From contig OZ252262.1 of NCBI GenBank assembly GCA_965249965.1, forward strand, positions 372,001 to 436,000: a stretch of DNA of 64,000 nt, given 5' to 3'. This document shows positions 52,569 to 60,440 of the stretch, piece by piece. The translations under genes were made by a program, and so were the position numbers. The notes below the pieces were generated by a model. The model searched no databases. It was not told the origin of the DNA and saw only the letters and a program-made list of their open reading frames with translations. Origin of the DNA: HXMU1420-13 sp965249965. GTDB lineage: Bacteria; Bacteroidota; Rhodothermia; Balneolales; Balneolaceae. Within the stretch, counting starts at the first letter, position 1, and every line of letters starts with the position of its first letter.

Positions 52569-54712
52569 ACTTTCATCGCCCGGATTTCGTCGATTACCTC
52601 CGAAGCTGCTTTCGGGATATTTGTTCCCGGCCCGAAAATGGCTTTTACTCCCGCTTCGTATAAAAACTCATAATCCTGAACCGGAATTACACCACCGGCA
52701 ACAATCATGATATCGTTGGCACCTTCATTTTTCAAGATTTTGATGAGCTCCGGAATCAAAGTTTTATGCCCGGCCGCCAATGTAGAAACGCCAATTACAT
52801 GCACATCATTTTCTATGGCTTGTTTGGCTGCTTCATCTGGAGTAGAAAACAGCGGACCTACGTCCACATCAAAGCCCATATCCGCGAAGGCGGTGGCCAC
52901 AACTTTTGCACCACGATCATGGCCATCCTGTCCCATTTTTACCACTAGAATTCGCGGACGGCGTCCTTCATCTTCAGCAAATTTCTCGATTTTATGCTTG
53001 ATCTCCTGATAGTGGCCGTCATTCTTATACACGCTTTCGTACACTCCTTTTATGGTTTGATTGTTCGCTTTATGCCGCCCCCATGCACGTTCCATAGCGC
53101 GAGAAATTTCGCCAACCGATGCTCTTTTTCTACTTGCTTCGATTGCTAATTCAAGCAAATTATCTTTCCCGGACTTGGCAGCTTCAAAAATTTTCTCAAG
53201 CGCATCTTTTACCGCCTTATTATCACGCGAGCTTTTAATCTCATCTAAACGCGCAATCTGTTTGTTTCGAACTTCAGTATTGTCGATATCAAGGATTTCG
53301 ACAGGATCTTCCTTTTCGTTGATGTATTTATTTACACCAACAATGGTTACATCTCCTTTATCTATCCCGGCCTGCTTGATTGCAGCTGCTTCTTCAATTT
53401 TTCTTTTTGGATATCCTTGCTCGATAGCTTTTGCCATTCCACCCATTTCAAACACTTCGTTGATAATTTCACGAGCTTTTTCTTTTAAATCGTGGGTCAT
53501 CGATTCTATAGCATACGAGCCTGCGAGTGGATCAACCGTGTGGGTGATATCTGTTTCTTCCTGGATTATAGTTTGCGTATTTCTGGCAATTCGTGAAGAG
53601 GTTTCGGTTGGCAAAGAAATGGCCTCATCATAACTATTTGTATGTAACGATTGTGTTCCGCCTATTACAGCCGCCATTGCTTCGATTGTTGTCCGAATTA
53701 CATTATTCAAAGGATCCTGAGCTGTTAACGACCATCCCGATGTTTGGCAATGTGTTCTCAACATCATTGATTTTGGATTCTTTGGATCGAAATGCTCTTT
53801 CATTAATTCTGCCCACAACATTCTAGCAGCGCGAAGCTTGCTCACTTCCATTAAAAAGTTCATTCCGATAGCAAAGAAGAATGATAGTCGTGGTGCAAAA
53901 GCATCTACATCTAAACCGCGATCTACCGCTGCTTTCACATACTCGAGACCATCTGCCAATGTAAATGCAAGCTCTAATGCTGAATCAGCCCCTGCTTCTT
54001 GCATATGATATCCTGAAATCGAGATGGTATTAAATCGTGGCATATATTTACTTGCATACTCGATGATATCAGAAACAATCCGCATAGATTCATGCGGTGG
54101 ATAGATATAAGTATTCCGAACCATAAACTCTTTGAGTATATCATTTTGTATGGTTCCGCTTAAGTCCCCTTGATCAACGCCCTGTTCTTCTGCAGCTACG
54201 ATATAAGCGGCTAAAATTGGGATTACAGCTCCGTTCATCGTCATTGAAACTGACATTTTATCCAATGGAATACCATCGAATAGAATCTTCATGTCTTCCA
54301 CAGAGTCGATTGCCACGCCTGCTTTTCCAACATCTCCTACTACCCTTGGGTGATCAGAATCGAAACCGCGATGTGTGGCCAAATCGAATGCAACACTTAA
54401 CCCTTTTTGCCCTTTTTCGAGTGCAGATCGATAAAACTGATTAGATTCTTCTGCGGTTGAAAATCCGGCGTATTGCCGAATGGTCCAGGGGCGCTGGGTG
54501 TACATGGTGGGGTACGGACCGCGCTTAAAAGGGAATTGTCCCGGATATCCATCTTCGATGTTACGAGCCTCAAGATCAGACTTATTATACAACGCCTGAA
54601 TATTTACACCTTCAGGACTTACTCGATCTAAAGAATTAGCAGGCCTACCCTTTAATGCTTTTTCTGCAGCATTTTCCCATTTGGCTTTCAATTCATTTTG
54701 TTCGTTCGACAT
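52565..54712 (-). CDS. scpA: Methylmalonyl-CoA mutase, single-chain large subunit
   Basis: A 715-residue adenosylcobalamin enzyme that converts methylmalonyl-CoA to succinyl-CoA. The N-terminal barrel has the substrate block YPTMYTQRPWTIRQYAGFST and the middle THCQTSGWSLTAQDPLNNVI. The C-terminal cobalamin-binding domain (about 580-715) has the DxHxxG motif in KMGQDGHDRGAKV and GVSTLAAGHKTLIPEL. Length matches the full large subunit or homodimer type; a small MutA subunit is not adjacent. It forms an operon with meaB. Confidence 0.96.
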   Translation of the reverse strand: MSNEQNELKAKWENAAEKALKGRPANSLDRVSPEGVNIQALYNKSDLEARNIEDGYPGQFPFKRGPYPTMYTQRPWTIRQYAGFSTAEESNQFYRSALEKGQKGLSVAFDLATHRGFDSDHPRVVGDVGKAGVAIDSVEDMKILFDGIPLDKMSVSMTMNGAVIPILAAYIVAAEEQGVDQGDLSGTIQNDILKEFMVRNTYIYPPHESMRIVSDIIEYASKYMPRFNTISISGYHMQEAGADSALELAFTLADGLEYVKAAVDRGLDVDAFAPRLSFFFAIGMNFLMEVSKLRAARMLWAELMKEHFDPKNPKSMMLRTHCQTSGWSLTAQDPLNNVIRTTIEAMAAVIGGTQSLHTNSYDEAISLPTETSSRIARNTQTIIQEETDITHTVDPLAGSYAIESMTHDLKEKAREIINEVFEMGGMAKAIEQGYPKRKIEEAAAIKQAGIDKGDVTIVGVNKYINEKEDPVEILDIDNTEVRNKQIARLDEIKSSRDNKAVKDALEKIFEAAKSGKDNLLELAIEASRKRASVGEISRAMERAWGRHKANNQTIKGVYESVYKNDGHYQEIKHKIEKFAEDEGRRPRILVVKMGQDGHDRGAKVVATAFADMGFDVDVGPLFSTPDEAAKQAIENDVHVIGVSTLAAGHKTLIPELIKILKNEGANDIMIVAGGVIPVQDYEFLYEAGVKAIFGPGTNIPKAASEVIDEIRAMKV

Positions 54713-54820
54713 AATGCTCTATTTCATTCATGGAAACCGTTTTCTAACTCGAATGTACGAGTTTTACCGAAACCAATTAAGAACAAGTATGTGAATTTGG
54801 GGTGAAGGGTAACTACTGTA

Positions 54821-55636
54821 CTATTTCAAATTCAATTCGGTTTGAGAGGTTCCAAAACCTACTTCTTCATCAAATTTTTCTATACCAAAAGTCTCTTCCA
54901 TTTCCGCACGAAGCTTCTGGATAGAAAGTCCTGAAGTGAGAGAACCATTTCTTGAAATCGAGATTCTGCCTGTCTCTTCTGAAACTACCAAAACGAACAC
55001 ATTATTGGTTTCGCTTACCCCAACAGCCGCACGATGACGAGTACCGAAGGATTGTGAAATATTAGGGTTTTGTGAGATTGGCAGATAAGCACTTGCTGCT
55101 ACAATCCGATCATTTCTGATGATCACCGCTCCATCATGCAAGGGTGTATCTTTTTGAAAGATCGTGAGGAGCATCTCTTTCTTTATTTTGGAATCAAGGC
55201 TCACACCGCCATCAATAATATCTTGTAAACCGGAAGTTCTTGAGAAAACAATGAGTGCACCGATTTTTTCTTTCGACATCACTTTCACTGCTTCTATCAC
55301 TTCATCAATCATTTCATCTGAATTTGGACGCGCAAAAAACCGATCTAAATTTGTGTTCTGGCCCAGCCTGTACAGTAACTTTCTAATTTCCGGCTGAAAA
55401 ATGATGAAAACAGCGAGAATACCAACATCTAATATCCCCGAAAGAATAAAATCGATTGTATTAAAGCCAAGAACCCGAATACCTAGATTGATTAGCACCA
55501 AAAGTATGATGCCTATCCCTGCCTGAATAGCGAATGTTCCGCGAATCCATTGATATAGATACACTAATACTCCTGCAATTAGCAGAGTCTCGATGAAATC
55601 CATAAGTCCAAAATCGAGAAAACCGATGGGTATCAA
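54821..55636 (-). CDS. cdaA: Diadenylate cyclase CdaA
   Basis: A 271-residue membrane enzyme that makes c-di-AMP. Three N-terminal helices (about 15-82) precede the DAC domain (about 83-245), whose catalytic motifs are DGA (168-170, in PLHDGAVIIRN) and RHR (200-202, in FGTRHRAAVGVSE). CdaR is not adjacent. It starts 12 bases after the dihydropteroate synthase gene, a neighbourhood I recall from related Bacteroidota. Confidence 0.96.
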   Translation of the reverse strand: MIPIGFLDFGLMDFIETLLIAGVLVYLYQWIRGTFAIQAGIGIILLVLINLGIRVLGFNTIDFILSGILDVGILAVFIIFQPEIRKLLYRLGQNTNLDRFFARPNSDEMIDEVIEAVKVMSKEKIGALIVFSRTSGLQDIIDGGVSLDSKIKKEMLLTIFQKDTPLHDGAVIIRNDRIVAASAYLPISQNPNISQSFGTRHRAAVGVSETNNVFVLVVSEETGRISISRNGSLTSGLSIQKLRAEMEETFGIEKFDEEVGFGTSQTELNLK

Positions 55637-55648
55637 TGGGGTAGATGT

Positions 55649-56476
55649 TTATGATTGTGATTGAATTGCGTTGAATATACGAATCGAATCGCTTGCTTCC
55701 TTCACATCATGCACCCGAAGAATTTTTGCTCCTTTCATCAGGGCATGATAATGAACTGCAATGGTTCCTGTAAGTCGTTCTTCGGGTGGGCTGCCGTCTA
55801 AAATTTGCCCAATCATTGATTTTCGAGAAGCTCCAACTAATACAGGGAACGGCTTTTTTGTGAAAGTATCAAGTTGGGCAATTAATTTAAGATTGTGCCC
55901 TAGTTTTTTACCAAACCCAATTCCCGGATCTAAAATTATCTGGTTAACTCCGGCATCTAATAACGTTTCAATTTTCTTATCAAAAAACGAGTGAATATCC
56001 TGAAGAACATCTTCATATGTCGGGTTTAGTTGCATGGTTTGCGGGTTACCCTGAGAGTGCATTAATACATAACAAGCATCAAATTTTGCACATAATTCCG
56101 CAAACCGAGGCTCCTTTTCCAACCCGCTTACATCGTTCACAATTTGAACTCCAAGCTCGAGTGACTGGCGGGCAACCTCGAATTTTGTAGTATCTATGGA
56201 AAACACTACTTCCGGAAACCGTTTTAATGCCAATTCTAAGATCGGAAGAACACGGCTAAGTTCTTCTTCTTCTGAAACTGGGTCAGCATTTGGGCGAGTA
56301 GATTCGCCACCCACATCTATGATCTTTGCACCATCAGTAATCATTAATTCGATCTGATGTAGCGCCTCATCTACTTGAGAGAACCTTCCTCCATCACTAA
56401 AAGAATCTGGCGTGGCGTTGAGAATCCCCATTATAATCGGGGTCTCAATATCAGAAATAGAAATCTTTGAAGACAT
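55649..56476 (-). CDS. folP: Dihydropteroate synthase
   Basis: A 275-residue folate enzyme that joins p-aminobenzoate to the pterin pyrophosphate. Signature blocks are MGILNATPDSFSDGGRFS, IIDVGGESTRPNADPVSE, VNDVSGLE, LDPGIGFGKKLGHNLKL, VLVGASRKSMIGQ and the C-terminal RVHDVKEASDSI. Full length. It is co-transcribed with cdaA. Confidence 0.97.
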   Translation of the reverse strand: MSSKISISDIETPIIMGILNATPDSFSDGGRFSQVDEALHQIELMITDGAKIIDVGGESTRPNADPVSEEEELSRVLPILELALKRFPEVVFSIDTTKFEVARQSLELGVQIVNDVSGLEKEPRFAELCAKFDACYVLMHSQGNPQTMQLNPTYEDVLQDIHSFFDKKIETLLDAGVNQIILDPGIGFGKKLGHNLKLIAQLDTFTKKPFPVLVGASRKSMIGQILDGSPPEERLTGTIAVHYHALMKGAKILRVHDVKEASDSIRIFNAIQSQS

Positions 56477-56535
56477 ATGTGTTAATCGTTATGCGTTCAA
56501 AGAAACTACAAATAACGCTTAACAAATAATGATAG

Positions 56536-56871
56536 CTACCACTCCTCTACCAGATCGCCGAGCTTATCCTCTTTCTCTGCCCATTCATCAGCATCAGGCA
56601 ATGCATCTTTTGTTTCGTTTATGATACGATCTTCCCATGCTTCCGCGAGACGTTCATTTAACTCGATGTAACTTTCCCACTTATCCGGCACTTCATCATC
56701 AGGAAAAATTGCTTCAACCGGACACTCAGATACACATGCATCGCAATCGATACACTCATTAGGATCGATAGCTAGAAAATTTGGACCTTCGCGAAAAGCG
56801 TCAACCGGACAAACAGCGGCGCAGTTTGTGTATTTACATTGGATACATGGCTCGGTTACAACGTAAGGCAT
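56536..56871 (-). CDS. fdxA: 7Fe ferredoxin (3Fe-4S/4Fe-4S)
   Basis: A 111-residue ferredoxin of the FdxA type. By comparison with Azotobacter ferredoxin I, Cys9, Cys17 and Cys50 should hold the 3Fe-4S cluster and Cys21, Cys40, Cys43 and Cys46 the 4Fe-4S cluster. Cys12 matches a free cysteine there, and the second free cysteine is Ala here (CPVDAFREGPN). The acidic C-terminal part, ALPDADEWAEKEDKL, is also family-like. It lies 59 bases downstream of folP. Confidence 0.95.
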   Translation of the reverse strand: MPYVVTEPCIQCKYTNCAAVCPVDAFREGPNFLAIDPNECIDCDACVSECPVEAIFPDDEVPDKWESYIELNERLAEAWEDRIINETKDALPDADEWAEKEDKLGDLVEEW

Positions 56872-56949
56872 AATAATTTGGAGTGGGTTGTGATGATTTT
56901 TTCGAAAAACGAATATCTACCTGAACTGAATTAGATTCAATCCAAATAA

Positions 56950-58158
56950 CTACTTTAATGTAGATTTTAATGCCTCAATGGAGCCATCCGTTCCTGCAGA
57001 CTCAATGCTTAAAATATGTGCAATGAGCTCATAAATATGGATATTTTCCACTTCAGGGATGGTTTCGCCGGATTTAAAAGCCATGCCTTGCATCAATAAA
57101 AGGCCATGCATTTCTTTTTCCTGATTGTCGTAACCATGGGTGCCACCCGTGGCATAATTTTCTCTGGATTCAGCATAGGATCTTGTACTGATCATGTATC
57201 CTGCATCCGCAATTGCAACTAAATCGGGGAATCTAGGTGAATTTTTAATGCGAAAACGATCCGGAACATCTTCCTTTTTGTACACAACATAATGCTGTTC
57301 GTTCGGCTTTAACTGTTGATATATGCGCTGAACTGTTTCGTCGTCACCACGAATTGAAAAGTTTGTGCCCCATGAATACACATCTAAATCTTCTGCGTCA
57401 ATGTAATCATCAAAATAAATGATTCTGTCGCGCGATAATTGCGACATGCCATGATCTGCAACAATAATCAGATTTAGCTGATCTTCAAGATCGAAGGTTT
57501 TTAACTGTTGAATTAAATAACCAATCAATGAATCAGCTTGCTCAATCGCCTCTACAACTTCCTGAGAATCGGGACCATAACGATGGCCGGCATCATCCAC
57601 AAATGAGAAATACAGGGTTCCTAGATCAATTTCTTTTTCGTTTGAGAGTGTCATCCAGGTTAGCACAGAATCGATCCGGTCTTGATTTGGCATACTTCCA
57701 TCATATCGCTTCCAGTGTGTTGGGCGCATATTCTGGATTGGTGCCTCAGAACCTACCCAAAACATAGTACCAGATCTTACACCTTGCTTTTCTGCGGTAT
57801 TCCAAATGGGCTCTCCACCGTACCATGCTGGATTTTCAACTTGTTCCCTGTCTCCCATCGAAAACCATGTTCCAATGGTGCTATCATACATAGAATTACT
57901 AATAAAGCCACTGTTTTCAGGATATAGTCCGGTAGCAATCGCGTAATAATTTGGGAATGTTACCGAAGGATAGATTGGAATAAGTCCTTCACTTACTACC
58001 CCGTCCTTTACCAATTGGTCGAAATTCGGAGTGTCAGTTTTTGATAGATAATCGTACCGAAATCCATCAAAGGATACCAACAATACTTTGTTTTGCTCTA
58101 AATCTGGTGATGAACACCCCAGAAAAATCGCAAAGAAAAGTATGCTCAGTTTGTTCAT
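56950..58158 (-). CDS. Ectonucleotide pyrophosphatase/phosphodiesterase-like lipoprotein
   Basis: A 402-residue predicted lipoprotein (lipobox IFLGC). It has the alkaline-phosphatase-superfamily NPP fold: the metal Asp in LLVSFDGFRYDYL, the nucleophile Thr in IYPSVTFPNYYAIATGLYPE, FVDDAGHRYGPDS, ADHGM and GTHGYDN. It should hydrolyse phosphodiester or pyrophosphate bonds of nucleotides or lipids in the periplasm or at the surface. It is the last gene of the operon with the PorV-like barrel and TonB receptor, 6 bases after the NHL lipoprotein. Confidence 0.92.
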   Translation of the reverse strand: MNKLSILFFAIFLGCSSPDLEQNKVLLVSFDGFRYDYLSKTDTPNFDQLVKDGVVSEGLIPIYPSVTFPNYYAIATGLYPENSGFISNSMYDSTIGTWFSMGDREQVENPAWYGGEPIWNTAEKQGVRSGTMFWVGSEAPIQNMRPTHWKRYDGSMPNQDRIDSVLTWMTLSNEKEIDLGTLYFSFVDDAGHRYGPDSQEVVEAIEQADSLIGYLIQQLKTFDLEDQLNLIIVADHGMSQLSRDRIIYFDDYIDAEDLDVYSWGTNFSIRGDDETVQRIYQQLKPNEQHYVVYKKEDVPDRFRIKNSPRFPDLVAIADAGYMISTRSYAESRENYATGGTHGYDNQEKEMHGLLLMQGMAFKSGETIPEVENIHIYELIAHILSIESAGTDGSIEALKSTLK

Positions 58159-58164
58159 TGATCT

Positions 58165-59454
58165 CTATTCGAAATCAGAAGTTAATTTAAATCGAGCGAT
58201 TCTATTATTTCCTTTATCAGCTACGTAAACAACACGCCGATAATATGCCACACCGCTAGGTTGGTCAAACTGCTTTGGCCCCGCTCCTAGTTCTCCAAAT
58301 GAAACAAGAATTTGTCGGGTTTGATCTTCTGCACCTGCCGGAGGAGGAACTCCTTCCTGTCCATTTATTTGAAATTGAAAGAGTTTATTCAAACCTGCAT
58401 CAACCACAAAAATATAACTGTCATCGTCGGCAGAATAGGTAATATCAGATGGAATCATGAATTTATTTGGCTCGTATAAAAAGCCATCAGCTTGCGTAGT
58501 ATCTTGAGCCAGCAATCTGGAGTTTTGCTGAAAAACTAATCCATCTACTGTTTCAACAGCATTTATCCAAAGTACTCTAAACGGTATTTCTTTAGATTGA
58601 TCTGCTTGAGCGATTAAGAAACTTCGATCATCGGTAAACGAATCTCTTTGCGGTGCTGCCACGAAAGAAGCGATAGCGCTAAGGCCAATCCCGCTTCGTA
58701 ATGAAGGTACATTCGGACTCAAAGATCTTATTTGTCGAACGTTTCGCATTTTATCGGTTAATACGCCGTTTTCTCGAATACGAGCAAATTCAAGTACTGT
58801 ATTATCCGGCACGGCAACTTGAGTTGTTTCATCAAATGGACCGCGGCGAGTTACATAAAGAGTATTATCACCTAGAATAGTTAAACCGGTAATCTCAACA
58901 CGCTCGTAATTAATGCTAGAATTTCTATTTAAACGTGCATTTTGCGCCGCTGAGGTACTTAAACTTGCATCGTCGAATGGAAAGATCAGCGTATCGACGT
59001 AAGTTAGTGGTCCCGCCCCGTTGATGTTTTTAATTTTAAAAATAGCCGGCAAATCCCACGTTATCGTTGGGTCAATCGACTCAATAACTGTATCAATACG
59101 AGCTGATACATACACATTCAACAAACGATCTTGGGTAATGGCATTAGCTCCACGTAACGGGATAGTAACTCTTGGCGATAAATCTGCTCGATCGAGTAGA
59201 TGCAAACCATTTTCATCGGTTACATAAACGAACTCATCGAATCCAACATGCACATCGGCTGGGGCATCAAATCCACCCCAAAATGGAAAAATTGGTGCAT
59301 AACCATCTAGATTTTCCAGCGATGGATCAATCCTGCCTTCTGCGAAAATATCAGTGGTATCTTCGTTGTCTTTTGAGTTGAAAATTTGATCGCAAGAACT
59401 CAACCAGAGACTTGCAAACAAAAGAATTAATAGGCTTGAAACTCTATGTATCAT
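58165..59454 (-). CDS. NHL-repeat-like lipoprotein
   Basis: A 429-residue predicted lipoprotein (lipobox ASLWLSSC). The mature part is a beta-propeller with NHL-like repeats: PADVHVGFDEFVYVTDENGL, PSDITYSADDDSYIFVVDAG, and FDQPSGVAYYRRVVYVADKG with NRIARF at the end. It should be a binding scaffold at the surface. Its ATG overlaps the stop of the PorV-like gene by 4 bases. Confidence 0.85.
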   Translation of the reverse strand: MIHRVSSLLILLFASLWLSSCDQIFNSKDNEDTTDIFAEGRIDPSLENLDGYAPIFPFWGGFDAPADVHVGFDEFVYVTDENGLHLLDRADLSPRVTIPLRGANAITQDRLLNVYVSARIDTVIESIDPTITWDLPAIFKIKNINGAGPLTYVDTLIFPFDDASLSTSAAQNARLNRNSSINYERVEITGLTILGDNTLYVTRRGPFDETTQVAVPDNTVLEFARIRENGVLTDKMRNVRQIRSLSPNVPSLRSGIGLSAIASFVAAPQRDSFTDDRSFLIAQADQSKEIPFRVLWINAVETVDGLVFQQNSRLLAQDTTQADGFLYEPNKFMIPSDITYSADDDSYIFVVDAGLNKLFQFQINGQEGVPPPAGAEDQTRQILVSFGELGAGPKQFDQPSGVAYYRRVVYVADKGNNRIARFKLTSDFE

Positions 59455-60440
59455 AATGAAACACTGATTGCAATTCTATGGATTTCACCTAATCGCTCAT
59501 ATAAGGTGTATGCGTAATCTGCTTTAATGGTTCTGTTAACAACAGGAAGCACAAAACCGGCACCAAAACTAGGTAGTTTGCGCTCCTCAATGCCAAATTC
59601 GTATCCGGTTCTTACAAAAAACTGATTCATAAATCCGTATTCAGCACCAATATTAAATTGTTCTGCATTATCAGAGGGATTTGTAATCTGAGCAGTTAAA
59701 ACCAGTGAACTCTCTTCTCTGTCGATGAGATCGTATGCAGCGCCAATCAAAAATCTGGTAGGAAGAGATTGTTGTTCTTCCGGATTTACGTCAAGTTCGC
59801 CGTCTAAGGTAACTCGTGTTGTTGTTCCTGATGGTGAGGCATCGAACCCAAAGTTGTTGATACCAACAGCAAACCGTAAACCTGTATCCCCAACGAGGTA
59901 AGAAAAACCAAAATCGATAGCGCCGGATGAATATTGGATTTCCTCAATTTTTTCCATCAAATACCGGAAGGTAATTCCATAACTAAATAACTCGGTTACC
60001 TGATGTGAGGCTGACAATCCAGTAGATAAATGGTGGGTTCCAAATGTTCTACCTGTGCCAAATGGTTGAAATTCGGTGGTTTCCGTAATTTCCCCAGAGC
60101 CCAAATATTGTAATGATCCACCAAATGCGAATGAACCAACTTTTTGGACAATACTTAGATAATTTTGGCTAATTCCCACAAAATATTCTGTGTGACTAAG
60201 CATTACATTTGTTCCTTCTAAACGAGCTGAAAGTGCCGGATTCCAATATAAGCTTGATGCATCGTAGGCATCAGCCATATTAGAGTTACCCATAGAAGCA
60301 CTTCGTGGATCTACCGCAATTTTAGTAAACTGGAATCCTTCTGTGCCCGCTCTGTCTTCACCGTATCCACCTTGTGCAAACACAGGTGCCGTTGAAATTA
60401 TCAGAAGAAAAAGGGTGATAAATAGTTTTTTCATTCTCAT
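59451..60440 (-). CDS. PorV/PorQ family outer-membrane barrel protein
   Basis: A 329-residue outer-membrane protein. The signal peptide (MKKLFITLFLLIISTAPVFA after MRM) is followed by FTKIAVDPRSASMGNSNMAD and ASSLYWNPALSARLEGTNV, the PorV/PorQ (UPF0164-like) N-terminal signature, then a barrel. PorV carries T9SS cargo to the attachment complex, so this protein may have a type IX role, or be a relative used with the neighbouring TonB receptor. It overlaps the receptor stop by one base (TAATG). Confidence 0.88.
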   Translation of the reverse strand: MRMKKLFITLFLLIISTAPVFAQGGYGEDRAGTEGFQFTKIAVDPRSASMGNSNMADAYDASSLYWNPALSARLEGTNVMLSHTEYFVGISQNYLSIVQKVGSFAFGGSLQYLGSGEITETTEFQPFGTGRTFGTHHLSTGLSASHQVTELFSYGITFRYLMEKIEEIQYSSGAIDFGFSYLVGDTGLRFAVGINNFGFDASPSGTTTRVTLDGELDVNPEEQQSLPTRFLIGAAYDLIDREESSLVLTAQITNPSDNAEQFNIGAEYGFMNQFFVRTGYEFGIEERKLPSFGAGFVLPVVNRTIKADYAYTLYERLGEIHRIAISVSL